Positions 22,775 to 33,102 are shown, counted from the stretch's first letter. The stretch: 64,000 nt of DNA from Symsagittifera roscoffensis (GCF_963678635.1 NC_087063.1:31696599-31760598); one strand, 5' to 3'. Made by a program: numbers and translations. The notes: generated from the sequence alone by a model not told the origin.

Positions 22775-25700
22775 TTACTTTTTAAATTCTACTTTCTTTA
22801 ATATTTTAGATTGGGGGATGAACATTTTGTAGTTTTTACGTGGTTGATTTCGGAGTCTTGTTGTTTTTCTATGTTCTGATTTGTCTATTTCTTCTTGGGG
22901 TATTATTTGTTCTGTCATTTTTCTATTTTTTCTTTGTTTTGGAGATTCTTTTTGGTTTTGCGTATTGTTTTTTGTGACGGTTGGTTTTGTGTTTTGATTT
23001 TCGGTGGGGTTATCATTTTGTTCTGTGTTTTTCAGATGTGGTTCATTTTGAACGATTTTTAATCCTGTGAAAGAATATAATTGAGTTAATTCACGGAGTG
23101 CGTATTCTTTTGGGTAATAAGGTAATAGGTTGTTTCGATGTTGAACGATTTCTTTTTTGTTTGAGTCGATAATTTTATATGTGACATCAGTGGGTTTTGC
23201 AATTATTTGGTATGGTCCTTTTCGAAGGGGTTGTAATTTTTTAGAAATTCCTTTTTGAGTATTAAAATTAGGTATTAAAACAAATGTTCCAATTTTTAAA
23301 TCGGAAGCTGGTGTAAATCGTGAATTGATTTGTTCATTTATATTTTGTCTTTGTAATAATTTTTTTGTTATTTTTTGGTAAATTTCATTGTGTTTCTTAT
23401 CTCTATTTAAAATCCATTCGGTGTGTGTACCGGAGGCTAATTTAAGAATTTGTGGGTGATGAAAATGATCTTCATCGTGCGTATGTAATGGTAGGTTATA
23501 ACAAATTGAGTCTTTATTTGGTTGACAATAACCTTGTGCGTTTTTATGGGAATTTGCTGTAAACATTATTGGTTTGCGTGGCTTTTGGTTGAAAACCATT
23601 TCGTATGGTGACATTCCTAAAGTTGTCGTGATTTGTGAATTATATGCTAAGGGAAATAATTTTACATCTGCTGACCATTCGGTATATTTTGTATCATTTC
23701 CGTTGATGATACATCTAAGATATTCTTGTAGTGAACGGTTCATACCTTCGACTAAGCCGTTTGTCCAAGGTGCATGAGATGTACGTGGTTTGTGTTTAAT
23801 GTTGTATAAATGACATAGTGTTATTATTTCATTATTTATGAATTCTGTACCATTGTCTGTGACTAAAATTTCTGGTAGTCCGAATTTTGCTATCCAGTGT
23901 TCATAGAGTGTTGTATATGCGTAATAAGCATTACAATGTGGTACTGGGTTAAGTGCTACATAGTGTGTGAATGCGTCAACAATTACCATAATGTAGGAGT
24001 TTCCTTCTGATGAGGGTGAAATTGGTCCTTTAGTATCAAATGAGATACGGTGATTAAAGTACAGACTTTGTCCTTTAAAATCTTGTTTTTGTGCTATTTG
24101 TTTTTGATTTGGGTAAGGTTTATTCAGTTGACATACTATACAATCATTGCATAGTACTTTTATCCAAATTGGTGCATTTGGGAAGTAAAAATTTTGTATA
24201 AAATTTGAATATGTTTTTTCTGATCCAGAGTGTCCTTTAATATTTTGTGTATGTGATATATTAAAAGCTATAAGAATCATACTTATAGGAAGACAGGGAA
24301 CTGTAGATTCATTTAGGTTATACTCTAAAAGGTCTGTTTTTTCGTTAATTGTTGTGTTGTTAAATTTGCGAAAGTATCGGAGGAGTGTTTTATTTCCTAG
24401 AATGGTTGAATCTGCTTTGATAGGTTTAGTTTTATATTTATGCCATGATTTCAGTTGTCGAATTACTGGGTCAAGGTTTTGATATTGTTTCAGTGTTGAA
24501 ATTGTAATTGTTTCTGTTGGGGGGAGAAAAATGTTTTCGATTTCTAATTTAGATAAGGGTATTGTATCAAGTGGGTCGTGAAGGTCAAAAACTTGATTTA
24601 TTGTGTATTTTGAATCACTTGTTTGGGGTCCTGATAAATTTATTTTATCAGTTAAATCTTCTTTTTCAATTAGTGGAAAATGATCTTTTTTAGGCAGGTG
24701 TTGTTTTGTTCGTTTTTGTTGGGTGTTATTTTTTATCCATTGAGAATATGGGATTGGTTTGAAAGTTGAGGTTCCAAGTAGATCAACTTCATAATGATTA
24801 TTTTGACAATCTAGATAAAGTGGAAAATGTTGTAAATTATTTATTTGTGATTGTTCAATATCAGTTTTTACTGCATATTTGCATTCTAATCGGGGTGATG
24901 TTTCGTTTTCTGCAAGGTAGAATTTTATATTTTTGGGTATTTCAACTGTGGTTTTTCGTGTAAGTAATTCAGGTGGTGTATTTCGACTTAAGGTGTCTGG
25001 TAATGCAAGATTTTTTCCTGCAGTCCAAACTATATGTAAGTTTGGAAATTTCATTAGAATTAGTTGAAATCTGTAAACTCGGTGGTTTGGGTTAGATTTC
25101 TGTGTGAAGAGAAAAATGATTGGTTTGTGATCTGTGAATAAAACTGTGGGATGTTTTGATCCAAGTATCAGAAATTCATATTCTGTAAGTGTATAGATTA
25201 TGGCTGTACATTCTCTCATTAGAGTTGAGAGTCTTAGCTCTGCTTGAGTGAATAATCGAGAGTTTGCTGATATAAGGTTCATTTTATTTGTACCATTATG
25301 TGATTGTAATAGTGCTGCGCCGATGCCAAAGTTCGAAGCATCGCACATTGCATAAAATGGTTGATCAGGGTCTGGAATTGTGTTTGAAATTTGTTCGGTT
25401 AAAAGTTTCTTTATTTCTTCGAATCGTGTTTGATGTTCTGTATTCCATTCAAAATTATTTTGTTGTCTAAGGATGTTGTAAAATGGTCGTAGATATAATT
25501 GCATTTTATAAACATATTTACTTAAAAAGTTTAACATTCCAAGGAATTCTTGGATTTTCTTTTTATTTGTTGGTGGTTGAAGTTTTTGAATAGCGTCAAT
25601 GCGTGATTTCAGTGGAGTGATTGTTTTTCTTTCTATGTTATGTCCTAAGAATTTAACTTTTGTCAAAAAGAAGTGTGATTTATCGGGGGCGGCCTTCAGA

Positions 25701-28700
25701 TTTTCGTTCTGAAGTATTTGGTGATATGTTTCTAAAACTTTGAACATTTCGTCTTTTGTTTGTGATTGCATAAAAACATCGTCTAGATAGGTGATTGCGT
25801 TTTTCTTGAGTATCAGTGGTCTAAAAATTTTGCTCATAAAAGCTGAAAATGCTGCTGGTCCTATGGATATTCCATAGAATAAGCGGTTAAATTCATATTG
25901 TTGGTTTCCGATAACAAATTGTGTTAAACGTCGTGATTGTTCATCTAGTGGCATTTGATTGTATGCACTATTCATGTCGGCGGTTGTGAAGTATTTGCCG
26001 TTTATTTTTGTTAAAATAACTTGTATTGGTTCAATGGGCCAATTACATTTTGATTCATCTATGAGTGAATTGAGGTATCTAGCATCGAGAACGATTTTTA
26101 ATGATTCTCCTTTAGCTAGAATGATAACGGGGTTGATGAATGTGTTGCCTTTTGGTTGTTCTTCTTTGTTTACTGGTGATATAATATTGTATTGTTCTAA
26201 AATATCGAGTAATCTGTTTACTTTATCATGTAAGTGAATTGGTACTTTACTTGCTCTTTGTTTTTTGAAAACTGCGTCAGGTTTTAATGGGAGATGTAGT
26301 GATGAACTTATTTTACCAACATCGAATTTTGATGTTGCATAGACTGATGAATATTTAATTAGCTGTTTGGCTAATTTTTCGAATTCGTCTTGTGTTATTT
26401 GTGAATGTTGGAAGTTAAACATTGTTAAGAATTTTTGTTGGTGCTCTGTGTAATTACTTATGTTGAATGTAGGTTTGAAATATGGAGTTTTTGTGAAATA
26501 ATCCGTATTTCTGTTTTCGTTACTTATTATATTATTTATAGATAATTCTTCATTAAGAATTGTAGATTGGCATATATCTAGTAATTGGAGTATATTATTT
26601 ACGCGATAGGCTTTTTCGTGTATTGGTGTTATTGTAGCGTTGGTTTCACAATATCCTAGAAGTCCTAAAGGTAATGTTACTTGGTAAGGTGTGTTGTTAT
26701 AAACATGTAAAGAAATTATATCTGAATTCGAATTTTTCAAATATTTTATTGAAGAGATTGTGATTTTGAAAAATTTATGAATAGGTTTGAATTCAAAATC
26801 TGACATATAAAATTTTTGTTTGTTTTGTTCTTTATCATATTGGTGAACTTGTTTGATTGAAAAATTATAGATGTTTCCTGATAGTGGTTTCAGGTGTTTT
26901 CTTTGTTGGTTATATATTGGATAGAATTTCGAAAAGAATGGTGGTTGTTTATTTAATCTTTGAAAAAATGTTAAGGATGTTTCTTTTGTTTTTGTATATT
27001 TATCTTTGATTAATATTTTACTATTTAGTATGTTAATTGTTGGTATATACTTTGAAATAAATGGTATTCCAATGATATTATATTTAATATCAGTGATATG
27101 GAATATTTGTTTGAATGGTTTATTTAAAATTTTGCTTTGCTCTATTGTTCTGGTAGGGAGGAGAAATAATTGGATTTTTCCGTAGTTTATCAATGTTGAT
27201 CCTTGTGCTGTTGCTAGCTTGCTGGAGGTTTCCAGAGGTGTTAGCTTTGGGTGTAAGGATTTTATTTCATTCCATGTGGGAATGTTTATTATGTTTGATT
27301 CTGCTCCTGAATCAATTAAAAAATCTATTTCAAGGTCTGGTGGTTGAAATTCTTTATTTCTTGGGCTTTCTAAGAGAAATGGTATTGTCCAAATTTTTTC
27401 TTTGGGTTGTTCTTTTTGTATATTTTGGTAGATGTGGTTTGTATTCAAGCATTTTGTTTTGGCATTTTGATCTGGTTGTGCTGTAGTATTTTTTGCATTT
27501 GTTTCTTGCGTTGTTGGTGTGGAATTTATGGGTGTAGTGTAATGATTTTGAAGAAATTCTGATTGATTTTCATATATATGTGATGGAAAGGGTTGTTCAT
27601 ATATAACAGATTCATAGTCATTTTCGACTTTTATCATATTGATAGCAAGAGTGTTTTCAGTATCACTTTCTGAATCTGATGATGTACAATTTATTTGATT
27701 GAGTTGTAACGTATCGGTTACTGTGTCATCAATACCTGGGGGGTCTGATGTTGTTTCTGGATTAGATTGTACTTGATTGATTTGTCTTTGATGTTTAGGT
27801 GTACTGCTTCTATGACGATTATTAGATGTATTATAGTGATTATTATTTCGGTGTGGTGATTTGGAATAATTTCTGTAACGATTATTATAACTTGGGTGTC
27901 GATTTTGTGAATTATTTCGCGATCTGTTTTGATAATTGTTGTTTGGTCTGTTATAGTTCGATCTATTATATGAGTTATTTCTTGATCGATTGTTTGGGTA
28001 ATTCTGGTTTCGGTTGTTTGAATAACTTCTATTTCTATTATAGGAGTAGTTTCTATTCCTATTGTATGATGAATTTCGTGATTGGTTGTTTGGATAGTAG
28101 TTATTTCTTGGTTGGGAATTAGATCTAGAAACAAATCGTTGTGTATTCGAATTTGATCTGGAGTAGTTATTTCTACTATTTGGTCTATTGTAGTGATTTT
28201 GTGATGAATTATACGTGTTTCTTCGTTCTGGTGATCTTCCTCTATAACTTGAGTTATATGGGGATTGATTTCTTGTATAACTTGTATTGTTCGGAAGTGG
28301 CTTTCCTGAACTGTTGTTGCTGTATACATTTTTGTTTGGTAGATTTTGATCTTTTTTCATGTATTGATAGAATGATTTATTTGGTTCTTTGTATTTTTGA
28401 GGTTTATTTTGACTATCTTGCTGTTTTTGTCTACATTCGGAAATACTATGTCCGTATCGTCGGCAATAATTACACCATTTTTTGAAAGATGGTTTGCCTT
28501 TAAAGTTCGGGTTCTTTTCGTAAATATTGAGTATTTCAGTGATTTTTTCAACGAGATCTGTTTCTGATTCTTGTATATTATTAATATTAGTGGGAGTCGT
28601 TTCAATTTTGTTAACGTATTGTAATTTCAGATTTTCCGTTTCTTCTAGTTTCATCGTAATTTCTGCTTGTTCTAGTTTGTCTACTAGTTTTCGAAAATCT

Positions 28701-30997
28701 AAATCGGGTTCTCGAATTGAAGAAGGATGGGATGCTCTCTTTTTTATTGCTATTTTCCTTAATTGTGGTGTTAAGGTCATCATTAAGATTTCTGTCATCT
28801 TAGTGTTTTTATAGTCGTGTGTATTTAGTGAATATGCTTTTCGAACTAGTGTTTCGATTCTTACTGCTATTTGCTTGATGGTTTCGTTTGGTAATCTGCG
28901 AATTTCATTACATAAAACTCTTTGTTGTTGTTTGTTTCTTTCGGAGTCAAACATTTTTGAAAATTCTTGTGTAAATCTTTTCCAGTTTGATTTTATTTCT
29001 TGAGGTAGTACTGAAAACCATTTTTGGGCTGCGCCATCTAAGGTTGTTTGTATTAACGCTGTGCGTCGATGTATCCAATTTTGATGTAGTGGCGTATTTA
29101 TTGGTTCAGGTCCGATATTTAAAATCAGGTTTGCTGTTACTGCATTTAAATAGTCTTCTACAGAGTATTCAGGGTCTGTTCCTGTGAAAACCATTAAAGG
29201 TTTGTTTGATGTTATTGATGATCCACCCATAAGGTATGGATTCATTGTCATTTGTAATGATTCTGCTGCATTTGGCATTTGAGAAAAATTTGAAAGTTGG
29301 TTTCTTGTTATTTCATGTTGTTGAAGATAATATGGTAGTGGTATTTCATTTTGCATTTGTGATGGTTGATACGAGTGTGTAATCATTGGATTTTGTTGTT
29401 GAATTGGTTGAAAGGATTGTGTATTAATTGGATTTTGTTGTTGAATTGCTTGTTGATGTTGTGCATCTATTGGTTGTGGAGAAAAATTCCTATGATTTAT
29501 ACGTGTTTTCTGTATTCCTTGTCTACGATATTCTTGAGTATTTTGTGCAAATATATCTGGTTGTAGGAAATCTTCATCTGAGGATAAATAATCCATTTGA
29601 TAAGATGTTTGTTTTTTATTTTTATTTTGTTGAAAAAATGGGTAATTTTCACTGCGATCCTGTGGAGGATTTGGTTGAAAATTATTTGAATTATATTGGG
29701 CTGTTGGGTTATCCCAGTTTCGAGGTTTTGTATATTGATTAAAATTCCTTTGTGGTTGATAATTTGTTTTTGACGGATGTGTATAATTATAATTATGGTC
29801 TGCAAAGTTGTTTCTAGTGAATGTTTTGCGTGTTTTTGATGGTATTGTCACGGGTTTGTATGTTTGATAATCCATATGTGAATATTTAGGGGCAACCGAA
29901 GGTTTTACGGTTGATTGTAAGGTTACCTGTGTTTGTGAAGGATTTGTATTTCTTGGTGTTGTTAAATTTGGGCGTATTGGTGAAATACTTTGTTGTGTAG
30001 TTGTTGTGTGTACAATTTCTTCATTTATGAAGTGTGATGGTGTCTGGATATCTTGTTGGGTAAGATTCCTAGTTCCATTGAGGTTTTCATTGTGTATGAC
30101 TGTAGAGTTTAAACTATTATTTTGTGTATCGGGTAAAAATGTATTATAGTTTAATGGTGTTGCATCAATTGTTAATGGTATTACTCTTACATAGTCTCTT
30201 ATGTAAGATATTGTACCTATTGCTTGACTTGAGATTGATTGTGGGAAGCTTATAAATGCGGGATGAGACCATTCGGGGTCCCAAACATAATCTGATTGTT
30301 CTGTGATAGCGGTTTCATCGTTCGAATTTTGGGGTCTAAAATTTTTTCTTGCTTGTGCAATTAAATCAATATTGTGTGTGAAATAATCTATTATGAACCA
30401 TGCTAAAATTTTTTGTAAATCGTGTCTGGTATGTTGTGAAACGTCGTCTTTCGTGAAATTTTCTTTAATGACGTTCAAATAACTAGAGAGTAGTGTGATT
30501 TCATGTCGTACTCTTAAATGTTTAGATGTGTCTGTCGGTGAGACATTTGTTAATGGTAGTTCATTTTCTAATATTGAAATATAACTATATATTATTGCGA
30601 AAACTTCATTGGTGAAAATGGAGTTTGCTCTTTGTGAGTTATGGTATTGGATGCTTTTTATATATTCTGAAAAGACTTTTGAAAATTCTAAATCGAGATC
30701 GTCTGTTTGAATAGTATATGTTCTATTATTATGGTTTGGGGAAGTGAATTCTATAGAGTAGATTCCATACTGTTGTGTTATGTTGCATATATCTTTTAGA
30801 TAGTGATCTATGATTTGTCTTTTGATTTTTACATCGGGGAACTCTGTTTTACATGGACTAATTCCGGGTTCAAATAAATTTATGAGTAAATTTTGACAAA
30901 ATAAGTGTTGTCCTCTATCAGTATCTGCGTCTACTATAAAGGGAAAGATTTCATCATCATCTGGAGTTTCTTCACCTGGAGTGTGTGTTGAGCTCAT
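22775..30997 (-). CDS. gag-pol: Gag-Pol polyprotein, 2740 aa, Ty3/gypsy type
   Basis: One uninterrupted frame encodes Gag and Pol. In order it shows a long N-terminal region; a capsid-like segment (about residues 650-770, with AAQKWFSVLP and WKRFTQEFSKMF); a CCHC knuckle CNYCRRYGHSISEC near 840; an Asn/Arg/Ser/Tyr-rich low-complexity stretch at about 890-1060; an aspartic protease FLIDSGAESN near 1230; reverse transcriptase with YLDDV near 1737; RNase H with CDASNFGIGAAL near 1890; and integrase with an H..H..C..C finger at about 2250-2290. The integrase DDE residues are at about 2319 (SFDTKG), 2379 (VTDNGTEF) and 2419 (GLVEGMNR), with GPY/F (KGPYQII) near 2595. All key residues are present, so the enzyme set looks functional. 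No frameshift separates gag and pol. Confidence 0.96.
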   Translation of the reverse strand: MSSTHTPGEETPDDDEIFPFIVDADTDRGQHLFCQNLLINLFEPGISPCKTEFPDVKIKRQIIDHYLKDICNITQQYGIYSIEFTSPNHNNRTYTIQTDDLDLEFSKVFSEYIKSIQYHNSQRANSIFTNEVFAIIYSYISILENELPLTNVSPTDTSKHLRVRHEITLLSSYLNVIKENFTKDDVSQHTRHDLQKILAWFIIDYFTHNIDLIAQARKNFRPQNSNDETAITEQSDYVWDPEWSHPAFISFPQSISSQAIGTISYIRDYVRVIPLTIDATPLNYNTFLPDTQNNSLNSTVIHNENLNGTRNLTQQDIQTPSHFINEEIVHTTTTQQSISPIRPNLTTPRNTNPSQTQVTLQSTVKPSVAPKYSHMDYQTYKPVTIPSKTRKTFTRNNFADHNYNYTHPSKTNYQPQRNFNQYTKPRNWDNPTAQYNSNNFQPNPPQDRSENYPFFQQNKNKKQTSYQMDYLSSDEDFLQPDIFAQNTQEYRRQGIQKTRINHRNFSPQPIDAQHQQAIQQQNPINTQSFQPIQQQNPMITHSYQPSQMQNEIPLPYYLQQHEITRNQLSNFSQMPNAAESLQMTMNPYLMGGSSITSNKPLMVFTGTDPEYSVEDYLNAVTANLILNIGPEPINTPLHQNWIHRRTALIQTTLDGAAQKWFSVLPQEIKSNWKRFTQEFSKMFDSERNKQQQRVLCNEIRRLPNETIKQIAVRIETLVRKAYSLNTHDYKNTKMTEILMMTLTPQLRKIAIKKRASHPSSIREPDLDFRKLVDKLEQAEITMKLEETENLKLQYVNKIETTPTNINNIQESETDLVEKITEILNIYEKNPNFKGKPSFKKWCNYCRRYGHSISECRQKQQDSQNKPQKYKEPNKSFYQYMKKDQNLPNKNVYSNNSSGKPLPNNTSYTRNQSPYNSSYRGRSPERRNTYNSSQNHYNRPNSRNNYSRSNSNTQRFVSRSNSQPRNNYYPNNQSRNSSYNRNRNYSYNRNRSYSNNRNQNYPNNRSRNNSYNRSNYNRPNNNYQNRSRNNSQNRHPSYNNRYRNYSKSPHRNNNHYNTSNNRHRSSTPKHQRQINQVQSNPETTSDPPGIDDTVTDTLQLNQINCTSSDSESDTENTLAINMIKVENDYESVIYEQPFPSHIYENQSEFLQNHYTTPINSTPTTQETNAKNTTAQPDQNAKTKCLNTNHIYQNIQKEQPKEKIWTIPFLLESPRNKEFQPPDLEIDFLIDSGAESNIINIPTWNEIKSLHPKLTPLETSSKLATAQGSTLINYGKIQLFLLPTRTIEQSKILNKPFKQIFHITDIKYNIIGIPFISKYIPTINILNSKILIKDKYTKTKETSLTFFQRLNKQPPFFSKFYPIYNQQRKHLKPLSGNIYNFSIKQVHQYDKEQNKQKFYMSDFEFKPIHKFFKITISSIKYLKNSNSDIISLHVYNNTPYQVTLPLGLLGYCETNATITPIHEKAYRVNNILQLLDICQSTILNEELSINNIISNENRNTDYFTKTPYFKPTFNISNYTEHQQKFLTMFNFQHSQITQDEFEKLAKQLIKYSSVYATSKFDVGKISSSLHLPLKPDAVFKKQRASKVPIHLHDKVNRLLDILEQYNIISPVNKEEQPKGNTFINPVIILAKGESLKIVLDARYLNSLIDESKCNWPIEPIQVILTKINGKYFTTADMNSAYNQMPLDEQSRRLTQFVIGNQQYEFNRLFYGISIGPAAFSAFMSKIFRPLILKKNAITYLDDVFMQSQTKDEMFKVLETYHQILQNENLKAAPDKSHFFLTKVKFLGHNIERKTITPLKSRIDAIQKLQPPTNKKKIQEFLGMLNFLSKYVYKMQLYLRPFYNILRQQNNFEWNTEHQTRFEEIKKLLTEQISNTIPDPDQPFYAMCDASNFGIGAALLQSHNGTNKMNLISANSRLFTQAELRLSTLMRECTAIIYTLTEYEFLILGSKHPTVLFTDHKPIIFLFTQKSNPNHRVYRFQLILMKFPNLHIVWTAGKNLALPDTLSRNTPPELLTRKTTVEIPKNIKFYLAENETSPRLECKYAVKTDIEQSQINNLQHFPLYLDCQNNHYEVDLLGTSTFKPIPYSQWIKNNTQQKRTKQHLPKKDHFPLIEKEDLTDKINLSGPQTSDSKYTINQVFDLHDPLDTIPLSKLEIENIFLPPTETITISTLKQYQNLDPVIRQLKSWHKYKTKPIKADSTILGNKTLLRYFRKFNNTTINEKTDLLEYNLNESTVPCLPISMILIAFNISHTQNIKGHSGSEKTYSNFIQNFYFPNAPIWIKVLCNDCIVCQLNKPYPNQKQIAQKQDFKGQSLYFNHRISFDTKGPISPSSEGNSYIMVIVDAFTHYVALNPVPHCNAYYAYTTLYEHWIAKFGLPEILVTDNGTEFINNEIITLCHLYNIKHKPRTSHAPWTNGLVEGMNRSLQEYLRCIINGNDTKYTEWSADVKLFPLAYNSQITTTLGMSPYEMVFNQKPRKPIMFTANSHKNAQGYCQPNKDSICYNLPLHTHDEDHFHHPQILKLASGTHTEWILNRDKKHNEIYQKITKKLLQRQNINEQINSRFTPASDLKIGTFVLIPNFNTQKGISKKLQPLRKGPYQIIAKPTDVTYKIIDSNKKEIVQHRNNLLPYYPKEYALRELTQLYSFTGLKIVQNEPHLKNTEQNDNPTENQNTKPTVTKNNTQNQKESPKQRKNRKMTEQIIPQEEIDKSEHRKTTRLRNQPRKNYKMFIPQSKILKKVEFKK

Positions 30998-31439
30998 TTT
31001 TTCGTTCGATGACTGTTAATATGTAATTATTAATGTGTCGAATTGGTTGATTCCAATTGTATAGATGTACTGGTTTGTGTTTGTACTGCTTTTTTATTCT
31101 TCTTTTTCCTCTTTGTGATGAATTTGAAGTTGTTTCTGAGTCAGAAAAATATAATTGATCGTGAAGTGGGTAATTTTTATCTACTGATTCTTTTAGTTTG
31201 TAAAGTTCGTCTAAACTGTTGGTTTCTGATTCTGAAAATGCGTTTCGATTCTTTGAAAATCTTTTTCGTGTTATTTGTCTTTGTTTAGTTATTATTTTTC
31301 TCTTTAGTGTTTGTCGTTTTGTGCGAATGTATCCAACTGTTTGTGTATGAGGTGTGATTACAAGGTCGTATTTTTTGTTATCTATTTCACAATTGTGTAA
31401 AATGATTGTTTGTTTATTTCCTAGGTTTTTAAATGACAT
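30972..31439 (-). CDS. 155-aa basic protein upstream of Gag-Pol, unknown function
   Basis: The frame starts at an ATG and its last 26 nt overlap the start of the Gag-Pol frame. The protein has a Lys/Arg-rich stretch (KRKIITKQRQITRKRF), an acidic/Ser segment and another basic patch (RGKRRIKKQYKHK). This composition is compatible with nucleic-acid binding or nuclear localisation. I recognise no family. The overlap with Gag-Pol suggests leaky scanning, reinitiation or a separate spliced message. Confidence 0.6.
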   Translation of the reverse strand: MSFKNLGNKQTIILHNCEIDNKKYDLVITPHTQTVGYIRTKRQTLKRKIITKQRQITRKRFSKNRNAFSESETNSLDELYKLKESVDKNYPLHDQLYFSDSETTSNSSQRGKRRIKKQYKHKPVHLYNWNQPIRHINNYILTVIERKNELNTHSR

Positions 31440-32670
31440 AAGGTTTAGGATGACGGATGCAAAAGGTTGTTAAATGATTTCTATTTTCTTAAACTGTTAG
31501 TTCTTACGATTTTTTGGTTAGCTTAACCTGGGTCTTTTTGTTCAGGGTTGGAGAGAAAAGTATATCGATTCCGGAGAATGATTTTACTTTCTCGTGACTA
31601 GTATAAGCTAAGGTGTTAACTTACTTAATCTTACTTAAGGGAGTGATTGTGTTCAAGGGTTGGAGAATAGTAAATCGATCCACAAGGTTCAGGTATAATT
31701 AGAACGCGAGTAGTTCGTTAGGTACTATTTTAAACTTACTAAGTCTAAGATTTATCCTGGGTCTGGTAAGAGGGGGGGTCAAGTGAAGGATGAATAACCG
31801 AAGTTCTTCACTGCTTATCCTAATTTGAATGATTAGTTTTGTTTAAAAATTTCTATTAGTCTTGGGTTTTTAGAAAGGGTTGGATAGTGAATCGACGTTT
31901 GAGGTCGTTAGACACTAATTAAGTGGGTGGGGGAGAACAAAGTTGTTCTGTTTGATCCAAGGATAAGCCTTGATGATCAAATTTAAAATTTAATTAAGTA
32001 GAAAATGATTTAAGATCCAAGGATAAGCCTTGATGATCTGGTTTTAAAATTAAGTGACTTTAAGTTTTAATAATGTTTTAATTTGTGTAAAGTAAAGATT
32101 TAGTGTTTTTATGATATTAGTGGGTTTGATGATTGCTGTTATGTTTTAGGTGATGAAGCTGGAACAACAGGATGATTTATGATTACTAACCATTTATTGT
32201 CATGCTACTAATTTTTATTTTTATTTTCCAATAAATATTTTTCAAACATGTTTTGTATAATACTGCAGAATTTTAAGAAAACGATCTTAGATCTTTTTAT
32301 CAATCGTTATTGTATAATATTAATTTTGTTTAGCGCCTGAAATGATTTTGAAGATTAGCTTCAAGGTTTTATGTTTGCAAATGGAAATCTAAATTCATTG
32401 CAATTAGTATTCGAAATATAAAAGTTTGTTCTGGCTTTTGCCGAACTATCATATAACTATACGGCAAGTTTCTACTTTGTCGTATGTCGTCTTTGGTTCG
32501 ATGTCTTCTTCCAATTCCGGGTAGTTCTATTATGGTTCGGAATATTGGCTCTGATCTATTGAGTCGGAGAGACATTTCAATTAAATTATTGTCGTATAAC
32601 ATTTTGTAAATGTTTTTGTCTAATTTCTAATCTATTCTTGGTTAATTCTAATCTAATAAGGTCTTGTTCG
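31440..32670 (-). other. 5' leader of the retrotransposon
   Basis: About 1.2 kb separates the primer-binding site from the first substantial ORF. It contains a 25-bp direct repeat starting GATCCAAGGATAAGCC at 31954 and 32014, and three degenerate copies of a GGTTGGAGA..ATCGAT motif at about 31548, 31660 and 31876. A 77-codon ATG frame lies at 32602-32369. Leaders of this type carry packaging and splice-donor signals, but none can be assigned here. Confidence 0.5.
32369..32602 (-). CDS. Small leader ORF, 77 aa, unknown
   Basis: An ATG-initiated frame opens 88 bases after the 5' LTR. The product is basic and rich in Arg, Ile and Leu, with no motif I recognise. It could be a real leader peptide, a first exon for spliced messages, or chance. 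Confidence 0.25.
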   Translation of the reverse strand: MLYDNNLIEMSLRLNRSEPIFRTIIELPGIGRRHRTKDDIRQSRNLPYSYMIVRQKPEQTFIFRILIAMNLDFHLQT

Positions 32671-32688
32671 AGACTTATGGTCGCACCA
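32671..32688 (-). other. Primer-binding site
   Basis: Two bases after the 5' LTR the - strand reads TGGTGCGACCATAAGTCT. TGG is the complement of the tRNA CCA end, and the position is right for a minus-strand primer site. I could not match the rest confidently to a particular tRNA. Confidence 0.6.
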
Positions 32689-32690
32689 GA

Positions 32691-33098
32691 TGAGTTATGA
32701 CTGGGGCGTAACTCATAGAGTAATTTCGGATAGGGTACACCGTCTGCTCGTCACGCTATCTTATTTTCGGCCGGATAGATTCGTGCAACTTCTTAGTCTA
32801 ATACCGATCCTAATCTTACTCTTATACTATCTAGTCTCAGGTTGTTTAACTAGTCTCTGCTAGGCTCAATAGATCTAGGGTATACTGGTTTATTGCGGCT
32901 GCTGAAGTGCTCGGGAGAGTCCAACTAATTTCTAAGTTAAATTCAAATCTCTCTGGTGCTGAAATTACAAGTAACTTCAGCACTTACAAATAAGTGGGTT
33001 GTTAGTTAGATGGATCATGATTGGTTAATATTAAATACTTTACATTGGTAAAACATTTAATTTATCCAATCATAAAATATAGTTTAGATCAGGTTCCA
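32691..33098 (-). repeat. 5' LTR
   Basis: This is the upstream LTR in element orientation. Read on the - strand it starts TGGAACCTGATC and ends ATAACTCA. Near its start are CCAAT-type motifs and a TATATTTTA stretch that could serve the promoter. Its 408 bp match the other LTR with no difference that I can see. Confidence 0.93.
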
Positions 33099-33102
33099 AT
33101 TG

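Larger units (their letters stand above)
14249..33098 (-). mobile_element. Ty3/gypsy-type LTR retrotransposon, 18.85 kb, with env-like and extra ORFs
   Basis: The element is bounded by two 408-bp direct repeats starting TG and ending CA, and by the 4-bp duplication ATTG at 14245-14248 and 33099-33102. It is transcribed from the - strand, with its 5' LTR at 32691-33098. The Gag-Pol domain order protease-RT-RNase H-integrase places it in Ty3/gypsy (Metaviridae). The LTRs look identical by eye and the long frames are open, so insertion was recent and the copy may be active. The coding strand is A/C-rich and G-poor. After pol it has about 8 kb of additional sequence with a glycoprotein gene and several uncharacterised frames, which makes it unusually long and retrovirus-like in layout. 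Confidence 0.95.

Noticed and set aside
27718-28329. 203-codon frame overlapping Gag-Pol on the same strand
   Set aside because: It is an out-of-frame shadow of the Asn/Arg/Ser repeat region; the Ile/Thr/His composition follows from the repeated codons.
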